NCBI RefSeq assembly: GCF_934754915.1
Contig: NZ_CAKVKB010000003.1
Span: 1-64,000, forward strand
Length of the DNA: 64,000 bases
Source: an uncultured Clostridium sp.
Lineage (GTDB): Bacteria > Bacillota > Clostridia > Clostridiales > Clostridiaceae
Reading direction: 5' to 3'
The translations under genes were made by a program, and so were the position numbers. Positions 25,973-34,680 of this stretch are shown piece by piece (the stretch's first letter is position 1; each line of letters starts with the position of its first letter). The notes below the pieces were generated by a model. The model did no database searches. It was not told where the DNA came from and worked only from the letters and a program-made list of their open reading frames with translations.

Positions 25973-27106
25973 ATGAATATATTAAAGAAAAATCGTTTAA
26001 AAATTATATGTGGCAGTGTCCTACTTGCAGGAGGACTTGTGTTAACAGCAATGAATTTATTGGTGGGAAAAGGAGTGAAAATTACAGAATGGAATAATTT
26101 TTATAATGAAAACAATATAGCATTTTTTTATGAACAGATTCCTAATGAAAAGCTTGCCACATTAGACTCTTCGTATAAAATAAGTGAACAGGCTAGTGAA
26201 TGCAAAACTGATTATGACAAAGTTATGAAGGCAGTAGAAATTGTAAATAAAATTTTAAAAACTGATGATGTTGAAAGTACAAATCTTAATGATGGGTATG
26301 ATATATTATCTAGAAAAACTCAATCTAATAGATCGTCAATTAAGGATATGGCAGTTGTTACAAGAGACTTCATAAATATTCTTGGAATTAAAAACAGAAT
26401 TGGTGTATTTAGAAAAGGAAATTCTAAATATCATTCAGATGTTGAATATTATGTTATTGAATATTGGAGTTCTGAAGACAATAAATGGGTAATGATAGAT
26501 GTAAGTGATGGTGGACATTTTGAAGATGATAATACTAAATTATCTGCAGTTGAAGTTATAAATAGTGATGTGAAGAAAATATCTTATTTAGGAGAGACAT
26601 CTCAACTTGACTATAAAAATAAAATAAGCAAATATTTTGATTCATATAGTGTATCCATAGAGAATAGTTGTGAAAAGAAAAGAAGTAATTGTAATGTAAC
26701 ATATATAAAAAATGATACTGCAATAGAATATAAAATAAAAGACACTTTTGCAGCACCAACAGTATTTACAAAAGAAAGAAAATTATTTGAAAGAAGTCCA
26801 TTTGATACCCTTGTAGGTTCAGATGAAAAAGCATATTTATTAGTATGTGGAGCTGTTTCTAATGATGATGAGAAAAAAGATGATGCAAACAATAAAAAGA
26901 AAACTAGTTCTAATGAAAATTCAATACTTGTAGCTGCATTTAAAGATGATAGTGTTCTTAAAGAATTTTATTTAAATGTAAATGGAGAAGGGTATGAGCA
27001 AGTTCAAGAAAATAAAGAAGTAAAACTTAAGAAAGGTTCTAATGTTCTTGAATTATCTTTAGATGGAATCAATACAGTTGGCAGTGTGACAATTGAAAAG
27101 CAATAG
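25973..27106 (+). CDS. Transglutaminase-like fold protein, predicted inactive
   Basis: 377-aa protein with an N-terminal signal anchor (about residues 12-32), so probably outside the membrane. Residues 105-180 look like a transglutaminase-like core: a helix corresponding to the Cys helix (SIKDMAVVTRDFINILGI), then H154 and D176 in H..E and WVMID contexts. Where the nucleophilic Cys should be, the sequence is Ser-Ser (about 121-122). Without Cys it is probably a binding or structural protein. Start ATG 25973 after GAGGTGAGG; in-frame GTG 25964 lies inside that site. Gap of 91 bp to uppP. Confidence 0.6.
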   Translation: MNILKKNRLKIICGSVLLAGGLVLTAMNLLVGKGVKITEWNNFYNENNIAFFYEQIPNEKLATLDSSYKISEQASECKTDYDKVMKAVEIVNKILKTDDVESTNLNDGYDILSRKTQSNRSSIKDMAVVTRDFINILGIKNRIGVFRKGNSKYHSDVEYYVIEYWSSEDNKWVMIDVSDGGHFEDDNTKLSAVEVINSDVKKISYLGETSQLDYKNKISKYFDSYSVSIENSCEKKRSNCNVTYIKNDTAIEYKIKDTFAAPTVFTKERKLFERSPFDTLVGSDEKAYLLVCGAVSNDDEKKDDANNKKKTSSNENSILVAAFKDDSVLKEFYLNVNGEGYEQVQENKEVKLKKGSNVLELSLDGINTVGSVTIEKQ

Positions 27107-27197
27107 TTATATTTATTACAAAAATTTAATTATATTTACAAGAAATAAATATATTATTATAATTAAACAGAAGGAAAAAGAAAGTGAGTGATAAAGT

Positions 27198-28058
27198 GTG
27201 GCAATAGACTTTTTGTTTATATTTAAGGCTATAGTAATAGCTGTTATAGAAGGATTGACGGAATTTATACCAGTATCATCTACTGGACATATGATAATTG
27301 CTTCTAGCATTATAGGATTTAATGATCCAAAAGAATTTGTTGATATGTTTGAAGTTGTTATTCAGCTTGGAGCAATATTAGCAGTTGTAGTATTATATTG
27401 GAAAAAAATTAAAGATAGTGTTATAGAATTTTTTGCTTATATATTCTCAAAAGGCAAAAAAGGAAAGACAGGTTTTGATTTTGGAATAAATGTAATAATG
27501 GGAAGCATACCTATGCTTATATTTGGACTTCTATTTTACAGTAAAATAAAAAGTCTATTTAATGTAAAGGCAGTAGCCATAGGGCTTATAGTTGGAGGAT
27601 GTTTATTAATAGTAATAGAAAATAAGTTCAGAAGAAAGAAAAATGCTATAAAAAACATTGATAACATAACTCCAATGCAGGCTTTAAAAGTAGGTGTATT
27701 TCAGATATTGGCTTCATGGCCTGGAATGTCAAGAAGTGCATCAACAATTATGGGGGGATGGGTTGCAGGATTATCTACTCCGATTGCAGCAGAATTTTCA
27801 TTTTTTCTTGCAATACCAGCAATGATTGGATCAAGCGGGCTTGATCTTCTGAAATTTGATTATTCTCAGATGACATTAACACTATGGGTTACGTTAGTAA
27901 TTGGATTTATTGTTGCATTTGTTGTTTCTATAGTTGTTATGGAAAAATTTGTGGCATACTTAAAAAAGAGACCTATGCGAGTATTTGCAGTGTATAGAGT
28001 AGGAGTCGGAATAATATTTGTAATATTAATGTTGTTAGGCATGGATTTATCAGCATAA
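27198..28058 (+). CDS. uppP: Undecaprenyl-diphosphatase
   Basis: BacA/UppP integral membrane phosphatase, 286 aa, that dephosphorylates undecaprenyl pyrophosphate to recycle the lipid carrier for peptidoglycan and surface polysaccharides; overproduction gives bacitracin resistance. Seen: both conserved motifs, EGLTEFIPVSSTGH (residues 18-31) and PGMSRSASTIMGG (175-187), and about eight membrane helices. GTG start at 27198 with a weak ribosome site. Fits with the tagA/murJ cluster upstream in using undecaprenyl carriers. Confidence 0.93.
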   Translation: MAIDFLFIFKAIVIAVIEGLTEFIPVSSTGHMIIASSIIGFNDPKEFVDMFEVVIQLGAILAVVVLYWKKIKDSVIEFFAYIFSKGKKGKTGFDFGINVIMGSIPMLIFGLLFYSKIKSLFNVKAVAIGLIVGGCLLIVIENKFRRKKNAIKNIDNITPMQALKVGVFQILASWPGMSRSASTIMGGWVAGLSTPIAAEFSFFLAIPAMIGSSGLDLLKFDYSQMTLTLWVTLVIGFIVAFVVSIVVMEKFVAYLKKRPMRVFAVYRVGVGIIFVILMLLGMDLSA

Positions 28059-28084
28059 AATATACATTACAGTGGTTTTTATAT

Positions 28085-28145
28085 TTATATATGGAAAATT
28101 TAAAAGGATGTTTGTTATATCTTTTTAAATTTTCCATATATAATA
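28085..28145 (+). terminator. Hairpin after uppP
   Basis: Strong stem ATATGGAAAATTTAAAA / TTTTTAAATTTTCCATAT with a loop around GTTTGTTA; the tail is A/T-mixed rather than a T-run. Confidence 0.6.
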
Positions 28146-28364
28146 TAAATGCTGCTGTATTTTTATTTACGAATATGTTGCTATAAATATAAAAATCTAT
28201 ATGTATTCTGAAAATGAAATTAATTAATAATAATATTATTAAATATGGATATTTCATAATTATAAATCCATATAGTTAAAATCAACATATAATATACATG
28301 TTTATATTTGACATAATGTATATTTATTATTTTTGAGAATTATACTAATATGAAAAATCCTCAG

Positions 28365-28457
28365 ATAATAAAATTACATAATAGTTAACGAAATCTTGAA
28401 AAGATTCCATCATTCATTATCAATTCTCCATTGTTAATTGTAATATGTATATATATA
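28365..28457 (-). repeat. Interspersed intergenic repeat, copy 6
   Basis: Minus orientation. Read on that strand: TATATTACAATTA, heptamers ACAATGG, AGAATTG, ATAATGA, then ATGATGG, AATCTTTTCAAGATTT (hairpin intact), CGTTAACTATTATGTAA, TTTTATTAT. Located between uppP and pfkA. Confidence 0.8.
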
Positions 28458-28540
28458 AAAAGTCTTAATATAATTATTAAGAAGATTAAATTTAAAAATT
28501 CATATATCAAAAAATATATAATAAAGAATATATTGTCAAT

Positions 28541-28578
28541 TTGTACTTTTCATCGATTAAAGTTTATGATATCATAAA
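28541..28578 (+). promoter_or_regulatory. pfkA promoter with 16-bp palindrome over the -10
   Basis: TTGTAC (28541-28546), 18-bp spacer, TATGAT (28565-28570). The -10 lies in a perfect 16-bp palindrome, TTTATGATATCATAAA (28563-28578), a plausible operator. A CodY-like box, AATATTCAGAAAATA (28654-28668), matches 13 of 15 positions of AATTTTCWGAAAATT and lies in the leader; in so A/T-rich a sequence it may be chance. Confidence 0.45.
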
Positions 28579-28710
28579 ATTAGTAGAAGTAATCGTATAC
28601 TTAATATGATTTTCTATTAAAAAAATATATGGGATGTGAGAAGGTTTAAGACAAATATTCAGAAAATAATGAAAATTTGTTGAAAAAGATTATGGTATAG
28701 GGGGATTAAG

Positions 28711-29808
28711 ATGAAGAAAGAGATTAAGAAAATAGCATTATTAACAGGAGGGGGAGACTGCCCCGGTCTGAACGCAGTAATAAGAGCAGTGACAAGATCA
28801 GCAATTTTAAATTATGGTTATGAAGTTATTGGATATAAATTTGGGTATAGAGGACTTTATAACAATGATTTTATGAAACTTGATTTATCAACTGTATCAG
28901 GTCTTTTACCTAGAGGAGGAACGATTTTATATAGTTCAAATAAAGATAATCTGTTTGATTATTCAGTTATTGAAGATGGAAAAAAGATAAAAAAAGATGT
29001 TTCGGATGTAGCAGTTGAAAATCTGAAAAAGGAAAATGTCGATGTTCTGATTGTAATAGGTGGAGATGGAACTCTTACTTCAGCAAGAGATTTTGCAAGA
29101 AAGGGTGTTAATGTAATAGGTGTTCCTAAGACTATTGATAATGATTTGGGCTCAACAGATACAACATTTGGTTTTAATACATCTATTGGTGTTGCAACAG
29201 AAGCTCTTGATAGACTGCATACAACAGCAGAATCACATCATAGAATAATGATACTTGAGGTAATGGGCAGAAATGCAGGCTTTATAGCATTAGAATCAGG
29301 AATAGCAGGTTCAGCCGATGTTATATTAATACCAGAAATCCCATATGATATAAATAAAATTGTTGAAAAGATTGAAGATAGAAAAAAACAAGGGAAATTA
29401 TTTACTATTATAGTTGTTGCAGAAGGTGCAAAACCTAAAGATGGAGATGTTATGGTAGCTAAAATAGTTGAAGATAGCCCTGATCCAATAAGGCTTGGTG
29501 GAATTGGAAATAAACTTGCAAATGATCTTGAAAAGTTAGTAGATGGAAGAGAAGTAAGGTGTACTGTTCTTGGTCATATTCAAAGAGGAGGCACTACATG
29601 TACATTTGATAGAATATTATCAACAAGATATGGAGTAGCAGCAGTAGAACTTATAAATCAAGGTAAGTTTGGAAGTATGGTATGCTTAAAAGGAAATGAA
29701 ATAACTTATGACAGTCTTGAAAATGTAATTGGAAATAATAAAAATGTAGATCCAGAAGGAGAATTGGTTACAGTTGCAAAGAAAATAGGAATATCATTTG
29801 CTGATTAG
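28711..29808 (+). CDS. pfkA: 6-phosphofructokinase
   Basis: Phosphorylates fructose 6-phosphate to the 1,6-bisphosphate in glycolysis; cytosolic, 365 aa. Seen: GGGDCPGLNAVIRA (13-26), GGDGT (117-121), PKTIDNDLGSTDTTFGF (139-155) with the catalytic Asp143, MGRNAGF, and HIQRGG near the C-terminus. The two positions that discriminate phosphoryl donors read Gly120 and Lys140 (E. coli 104 and 124). Gly at the first indicates ATP; Lys at the second is like PPi enzymes. This G/K combination is known in ATP-using group III enzymes such as that of Streptomyces, so ATP is the better guess. Confidence 0.9.
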   Translation: MKKEIKKIALLTGGGDCPGLNAVIRAVTRSAILNYGYEVIGYKFGYRGLYNNDFMKLDLSTVSGLLPRGGTILYSSNKDNLFDYSVIEDGKKIKKDVSDVAVENLKKENVDVLIVIGGDGTLTSARDFARKGVNVIGVPKTIDNDLGSTDTTFGFNTSIGVATEALDRLHTTAESHHRIMILEVMGRNAGFIALESGIAGSADVILIPEIPYDINKIVEKIEDRKKQGKLFTIIVVAEGAKPKDGDVMVAKIVEDSPDPIRLGGIGNKLANDLEKLVDGREVRCTVLGHIQRGGTTCTFDRILSTRYGVAAVELINQGKFGSMVCLKGNEITYDSLENVIGNNKNVDPEGELVTVAKKIGISFAD

Positions 29809-29904
29809 AAGTTTTTAACGAATAAGATATATCTGTTATAATTAACATTAAGGATATAATATGCCTAGTGACATTAATTAGTATTTTAGAAAGTGGTGGG
29901 TATG

Positions 29905-30681
29905 ATGAAAGAAATAAAGAAGTATTTAGAAACAAGAATTGGAACATATGCATTTTTCTTTGAAGATTTACAAAGTGGATTTTGTTATGGATATAATGAA
30001 AATGCTCAAATGACAAGTGCTGGATGTATGAAACTTCCTATTGCAGTTTCTGCTATTAAATATGTAGAAGATGGTAAAGGTTCATTCTTGGATAAAATAA
30101 CAATTAATGAAGAGGATAAAGTATATGGAACAGGAATAATTCATGAATTTGATAATAGGGACTATACTTTTTTTGAATTACTTGTTGCTATGCTTATTCA
30201 AAGTGACAATACAGCAGCAAATAAATTAATAGATATTGTTGGAATGGATACTATCAATGAAGATATTCAAAGTTTAGGATTAAAGAATACAAAGCTTAAC
30301 AGAAAGACTTCTGATGAAAGAGCTTTGAGTAATGGTATTGAAAACATAACAAGTGCATTAGATTTATCTAAAATATGGAAACATTTATACAATGCAGATT
30401 TTTTAAATGAGAAAAATAGCACTATGCTTATAGATATATTACAAAGACAACAGATGAAAAATAAGTTGGCATTATATATTCCAGATGATTTAAAATATGA
30501 AATTTCAAGTAAGACAGGAGATAAGAGTGGTGTAGAAAATGATACAGCGCTTTTACACTTACAAAAAGGAGCATTTACATTTACAGTTTTATCAATGGGA
30601 ATTCCAAATAGTGTTTATGGAACTGTAACATTAGCTAAATGTGGTAAAATGATGTGGGATTCAGTTATGAATAATTTTTAA
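29905..30681 (+). CDS. Class A beta-lactamase-fold protein lacking the nucleophilic serine
   Basis: 259-aa serine-hydrolase-fold protein without signal peptide. The SxxK motif of class A beta-lactamases is replaced: TSAGCMKLP keeps Lys43, but the Ser position is Gly40 (codon GGA). The other two signatures are intact: SDN (100-102) and KTG (202-204, within SSKTGDKSG). It is therefore probably not a beta-lactamase or transpeptidase of the usual chemistry; it may bind a peptide or glycan. Start ATG 29905 chosen after AAAGTGGTGGG. An ATG at 29902 and a GTG at 29893 are less well spaced. Own terminator. Confidence 0.75.
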   Translation: MKEIKKYLETRIGTYAFFFEDLQSGFCYGYNENAQMTSAGCMKLPIAVSAIKYVEDGKGSFLDKITINEEDKVYGTGIIHEFDNRDYTFFELLVAMLIQSDNTAANKLIDIVGMDTINEDIQSLGLKNTKLNRKTSDERALSNGIENITSALDLSKIWKHLYNADFLNEKNSTMLIDILQRQQMKNKLALYIPDDLKYEISSKTGDKSGVENDTALLHLQKGAFTFTVLSMGIPNSVYGTVTLAKCGKMMWDSVMNNF

Positions 30682-30690
30682 TAGTTAAAA

Positions 30691-30721
30691 GAAAAGACTC
30701 CAAATTAAGGAGTCTTTTTTG
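30691..30721 (+). terminator. Rho-independent terminator
   Basis: Stem AAAAGACTCC / GGAGTCTTTT, loop AAATTAA, T6 tail. Ends the beta-lactamase-fold gene and insulates the pyr operon. Confidence 0.95.
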
Positions 30722-30747
30722 GAATATTCATACTTTTTATTTAATGT

Positions 30748-30784
30748 AAACCGTCAATTGTATATTATTAATTGAAATATATAC
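30748..30784 (-). repeat. Interspersed intergenic repeat, copy 7 (left-end fragment)
   Basis: Only the heptamer end remains. Read on the minus strand: GTATATATTTCAATTA, ATAATAT, ACAATTG, ACGGTTT. The hairpin and right end are missing. Lies 44 bp upstream of the pyrB promoter. Confidence 0.6.
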
Positions 30785-30827
30785 TGGGTTAAAGGAATCT
30801 CTCTTTTATCAATAAACAATATTTATA

Positions 30828-30871
30828 TTGACACAATAAAAAATAAGTGTTATTCTTACACAAAGAATAAC
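30828..30871 (+). promoter_or_regulatory. pyr operon promoter, with dyad overlapping the -10
   Basis: TTGACA (30828-30833), 17-bp spacer, TATTCT (30851-30856). An inverted repeat GTTATTCTT (30849-30857) and AAGAATAAC (30863-30871) straddles the -10 and predicted start, a possible operator additional to the attenuator downstream. Confidence 0.65.
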
Positions 30872-30969
30872 CTTTAATTTGATTCAGAGAGATCAATAAG
30901 GAAGTTATATGACAATATTTTATGTATCAGGATTATTGTGTCTTCCTTTGATTAAGGAAGATTTTTTTT
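30872..30969 (+). promoter_or_regulatory. PyrR-type transcription attenuator of the pyrB operon
   Basis: Three mutually exclusive RNA hairpins can be drawn. The anti-antiterminator TTGATTCAGAGAGATCAA (30879-30896) has a loop resembling the PyrR-binding consensus (CAGAGAG). The antiterminator pairs ATCAATAAGGAAG (30892-30904) with CTTCCTTTGAT (30942-30952). The terminator is CTTCCTT (30942-30948) / AAGGAAG (30954-30960) followed by a T-run. PyrR with UMP would stabilise the first, freeing the terminator. The pyrR gene is not in this window. The same layout precedes pyrE. Confidence 0.82.
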
Positions 30970-31053
30970 ATAAAAATTATACATAAAAGTTAATGTTTAT
31001 TATAATTTCCTACCTTTAAATTAACACAGAGAGGTTAAGAAGGAGTGATAAAA

Positions 31054-31980
31054 ATGACAAAAGAAATAAGACATTTAATAGAACCAATGGATTTTACAGT
31101 TGAAGAACTGAATGAGATCTTTGAACTCGCACATCAGATTATGGCAGATCCTCAGAAATTCTCACACATATGTGATGGAAAGATATTAGGAACATTATTT
31201 TATGAACCAAGTACAAGAACAAGATTAAGTTTTGAAGCAGCAATGATGAGACTTGGAGGAAAGATATTAGGATTTTCAGAACCTAATTCAACATCTATTT
31301 CTAAAGGCGAAACACTTGCAGATACTATAAAAATAGTATCAATTTATTCAGACATTATTGCAATGAGGCATCCTAAAGAAGGTGCAGCAAAGGTTGCAAG
31401 TCTTTATGCAGGAGTTCCAATCATAAATGCAGGTGATGGAGGACATCAGCATCCAACCCAGACTCTTACTGATTTACTCACAATAACAAGTTTAAAAAAT
31501 GGATTAGATAATCATACAATAGGCATATGTGGAGATTTAAAATTTGGAAGAACAGTACACTCATTAATCAAAGCTATGTCAAGATATTCTGGAAATAAGT
31601 TCGTGTTGATATCGCCTAAAGAACTTGCAATTCCTCAATATATAAGAGAAGAAATATTGCAAAAGAATAATATGGAATATGTTGAAGTAGAAAAACTTGA
31701 AGATGTTATAGGTAATCTTGATATTTTATATATGACAAGAATTCAAAAAGAAAGATTCTTTAATGAGGAAGAATATCTAAGACTTAAGGATAGTTATATA
31801 TTAGACAAGGCTAAAATGGATATGGCATCAAAAGATATGATTGTAATGCATCCGCTTCCAAGAGTTAATGAAATATCATATGAAATAGATGACGATGAAA
31901 GAGCATGTTATTTCAAGCAGGCTGAATATGGGATGTACGTAAGAATGGCTCTTATGATAAAACTTTTGGGGGTGATGTAA
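31054..31980 (+). CDS. pyrB: Aspartate carbamoyltransferase, catalytic chain
   Basis: Condenses carbamoyl phosphate with aspartate, the first committed step of pyrimidine synthesis. 308 aa, normal. Seen: the carbamoyl-phosphate loop FYEPSTRTRLSFE (residues 49-61), MRHPKEGAA, GDGGHQHPTQTLTDL, and MHPLPRVNEI near the C-terminus. Start ATG 31054 after AAGGAGTGATAAA; in-frame GTG 31045 overlaps the ribosome site. First gene of pyrBICFKD; pyrI follows with no gap. Expression should depend on the leader attenuator. Confidence 0.96.
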   Translation: MTKEIRHLIEPMDFTVEELNEIFELAHQIMADPQKFSHICDGKILGTLFYEPSTRTRLSFEAAMMRLGGKILGFSEPNSTSISKGETLADTIKIVSIYSDIIAMRHPKEGAAKVASLYAGVPIINAGDGGHQHPTQTLTDLLTITSLKNGLDNHTIGICGDLKFGRTVHSLIKAMSRYSGNKFVLISPKELAIPQYIREEILQKNNMEYVEVEKLEDVIGNLDILYMTRIQKERFFNEEEYLRLKDSYILDKAKMDMASKDMIVMHPLPRVNEISYEIDDDERACYFKQAEYGMYVRMALMIKLLGVM

Positions 31981-32403
31981 ATGTTGGAAATAACTAGCAT
32001 TAAGAATGGAATAGTAATAGATCATATTGAAGCAGGAAAGGGCGTAAAGATATTTAATTATCTTCAGCTTGATAAAAGTGATTATAGTGTTGCTCTTATA
32101 ATAAATGCAGAGAGCAAAAAACTTGGTAAAAAGGACATTTTAAAAATTGAAAATTGTGAAAAGCTTGATTATACAGTATTAGGATTGCTTTCACCAACAG
32201 TTACAATATGTGAAGTTAAAAATGAAGCTATAGTAAATAAAATAAAGCCAACACTTCCTGAAAGAGTGCAAAATATAATAAAATGTAAGAATCCAAGCTG
32301 TATAACAAAATTTGAAGAGTATGTACCTCATTCATTCATACTTGTTGACAAAGAAAATGGACGTTATAGATGTGAGTATTGTGATACAATAACAAGACTA
32401 TAA
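31981..32403 (+). CDS. pyrI: Aspartate carbamoyltransferase, regulatory chain
   Basis: Regulatory subunit that assembles with PyrB trimers into an allosteric, nucleotide-sensitive holoenzyme. 140 aa, slightly shorter than the E. coli chain. The zinc domain is plain: C102-x4-C107 and C131-x2-C134. Its ATG abuts the pyrB stop codon, so translation is surely coupled. The presence of PyrI indicates feedback control at the enzyme level in addition to attenuation. 79 bp separate it from pyrC. Confidence 0.95.
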   Translation: MLEITSIKNGIVIDHIEAGKGVKIFNYLQLDKSDYSVALIINAESKKLGKKDILKIENCEKLDYTVLGLLSPTVTICEVKNEAIVNKIKPTLPERVQNIIKCKNPSCITKFEEYVPHSFILVDKENGRYRCEYCDTITRL

Positions 32404-32482
32404 TTTAGATTATAGTAGTATTAAAGATGATGTTGTGAAAAGATTTATATAAATAGCAATAAGTTAATATAAGGAGGTTATT

Positions 32483-33682
32483 ATGGAATTATTGATAAAA
32501 AATGCAAGAATAATAGATGCATTTCAAGATTTCACTGGTGATGTTTACATAAAAGATGGATTAATAGATGAAATAGGGAAAAAAATTAATAAGGAAAATG
32601 TTGAAACAATAGATGCAGAAGGAAAAGTTCTTATGCCATCATTTGTTGATACTCATACTCATTTTAGAGATCCAGGATTTACATGGAAAGAAGATATTGA
32701 AACAGGTTCAAAAGCAGCATTAAGAGGAGGATACACAGGAGTGTGTCTTATGGCAAATACAAAACCTATATGTTCATCAAAAGAAACATTGGAGTATGTT
32801 AGAAATAAGAGTAAGGAATTAGATTTAATTGATGTACATCAATGTCTTTCAGTAACAAAGGATTTTGATGGAGTTACACTGACTCATCTTGAAGAATTAA
32901 AAGATGATCCTGAAATAAGAGCAATTTCAGATGATGGTGTAGGAGTTGCAAATTCTAATACTATGCTTCAAGCGATGAAGATTGCAAAGAAAAATAACTG
33001 GGTCATAATGTCTCATGCAGAGTCTCCAGAGTTTTCAAAAGTAGATATGAGGATTGCTGAAAATATGATGACTTTAAGAGACGTTGAACTTGCTAAAATT
33101 ACTGGGGCAAGATTACATATGTGTCATGTAAGTACTAAAGAGTGTATAAAATATATAATAGATGGAAAAATGAGCGGAGCAAATATTACATTAGAAGTTA
33201 CACCTCATCATATAGGGCTTACAAGAGATATAAATGATTATAGAGTAAATCCACCAATAAGAGAAAAGGAAGATGTAGAAGCTATAATTTCAGCAATAAA
33301 GCTTGGAATGGTTGATACAATAGGTACTGACCATGCACCGCATACAGCAGAAGAGAAGAAAAATGGTTCGCCAGGAATGGTTGGACTTGAAACTGCATTC
33401 CCAATATGTTACACAAAACTTGTAAGGGAAAACGGAATATCAATAAACAAGTTAAGTGGACTTATGTCTTTTAATGGTGCAAAACTTTTAGGAATGAATA
33501 AAGGAAAAGTAAGTGTGGGAACTGAAGGAGATTTGGTTCTTGTTGATTTAGATAAAAAGATAAAAGTTGATAGCAAAGAATTTTTATCTAAGGGAAAAAA
33601 TACCCCATTTGAAGGAATGGAGTTTTATGGAGAAATTTTAGCAACTATCAAGGGTGGAGTTATTAAATATAAGAAAAACTAA
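32483..33682 (+). CDS. pyrC: Dihydroorotase
   Basis: Zinc amidohydrolase that cyclises carbamoyl aspartate to dihydroorotate; 399 aa, the class I size found in Gram-positives. Seen: metal motif DTHTHFRDPG (57-66), later histidines in MSHAES and LHMCHVST, and GTDHAPHT carrying the catalytic Asp. ATG after AAGGAGGTTATT. Part of the pyr operon. Confidence 0.95.
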   Translation: MELLIKNARIIDAFQDFTGDVYIKDGLIDEIGKKINKENVETIDAEGKVLMPSFVDTHTHFRDPGFTWKEDIETGSKAALRGGYTGVCLMANTKPICSSKETLEYVRNKSKELDLIDVHQCLSVTKDFDGVTLTHLEELKDDPEIRAISDDGVGVANSNTMLQAMKIAKKNNWVIMSHAESPEFSKVDMRIAENMMTLRDVELAKITGARLHMCHVSTKECIKYIIDGKMSGANITLEVTPHHIGLTRDINDYRVNPPIREKEDVEAIISAIKLGMVDTIGTDHAPHTAEEKKNGSPGMVGLETAFPICYTKLVRENGISINKLSGLMSFNGAKLLGMNKGKVSVGTEGDLVLVDLDKKIKVDSKEFLSKGKNTPFEGMEFYGEILATIKGGVIKYKKN

Positions 33683-33787
33683 TTGTTAAAAGATCTGCAG
33701 AGATAGTGATATGATAATTTGCAGACTTTGCATTTTATGATTGATAAAATTGACATAGATTTAAAATATAACGTAAGGAGCTTTAAA

Positions 33788-34660
33788 ATGACAAATAATA
33801 TTATTGATAAATTATATGACAGAGTAGAAAAAAGAGGAGTTGTATGTGTTGGACTTGATACAGCATTAGATTATATTCCAGATTATATAAAAGAAGGAAG
33901 AACTCCAGGAGAAGCCATATTTGAATTTAATAAACAAATAATAGATTCTACATATGATGTAGCAGCATGTTTTAAAGTTCAGATTGCATATTACGAAGCA
34001 TTAGGACTTGAAGGTCTTACTGCATATAAGAGAACCCTTGAGTATTTAAGAGAAAAAGATGAAATAATAATAGCGGATATAAAAAGAGGAGATATAGCAG
34101 CTACTGCAAAAATGTATGCAAAAGCTCATTTTGAAGGAGACTTTGAAGCAGATTTTATAACGTTAAGCCCTTATATGGGAATGGACAGTATAGAGCCATA
34201 TATGCCATATTTAGAAAGTGGTAAAAAGGGTGTATTCAGTTTGGTAAGAACATCAAATCCAGGAGCTGAAGATATTGAATACATAGATACAGCAGAAGGA
34301 AAGAAAGTTTATGAAGTAGTTGCAGATAAGATTACAAAGATGGCTGAAAACTGTACTGGAAAATGTGGATATACTGCTATAGGCGGTGTTATTGGATGTA
34401 CTCATGTTGATGAAGGAAAGAAAATAAGAGCTAATTACAGCAACATGTTTTTCTTGATACCTGGATATGGAGCTCAAGGCGGAACAGCGGAGGATGTTGC
34501 TTTATATTTAAATAATGGAAATGGCGGAGTTGTCAATTCATCAAGAGGAATACTCCTTGCGTATAAAAAATTAAACAGACCTGCAGAAGATTTTGCAGTA
34601 TGTGCAAGAGAAGAAGCTATAAAGATGAGAGATGCTATAAAGAATGCTGTTAATAAATAG
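33788..34660 (+). CDS. pyrF: Orotidine 5'-phosphate decarboxylase
   Basis: Decarboxylates OMP to UMP, the last step of the pathway. 290 aa, the longer 'family 2' type. Seen: GLDTALDYIP near the N-terminus and the catalytic DIKRGD (residues 97-102), plus TLSPYMGMDS. Start ATG 33788, 7 bp after AAGGAG. A much longer frame from 33719 is open but would place 23 unrelated residues before the ribosome site. Followed by pyrK after 20 bp. Confidence 0.93.
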   Translation: MTNNIIDKLYDRVEKRGVVCVGLDTALDYIPDYIKEGRTPGEAIFEFNKQIIDSTYDVAACFKVQIAYYEALGLEGLTAYKRTLEYLREKDEIIIADIKRGDIAATAKMYAKAHFEGDFEADFITLSPYMGMDSIEPYMPYLESGKKGVFSLVRTSNPGAEDIEYIDTAEGKKVYEVVADKITKMAENCTGKCGYTAIGGVIGCTHVDEGKKIRANYSNMFFLIPGYGAQGGTAEDVALYLNNGNGGVVNSSRGILLAYKKLNRPAEDFAVCAREEAIKMRDAIKNAVNK

Positions 34661-34680
34661 TAAAAATATGGAGGTTTAAG

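Noticed and set aside
33719..33787. 23-residue N-terminal extension of pyrF
   Set aside because: AAGGAG sits just before ATG 33788 and the extension matches nothing in the family.
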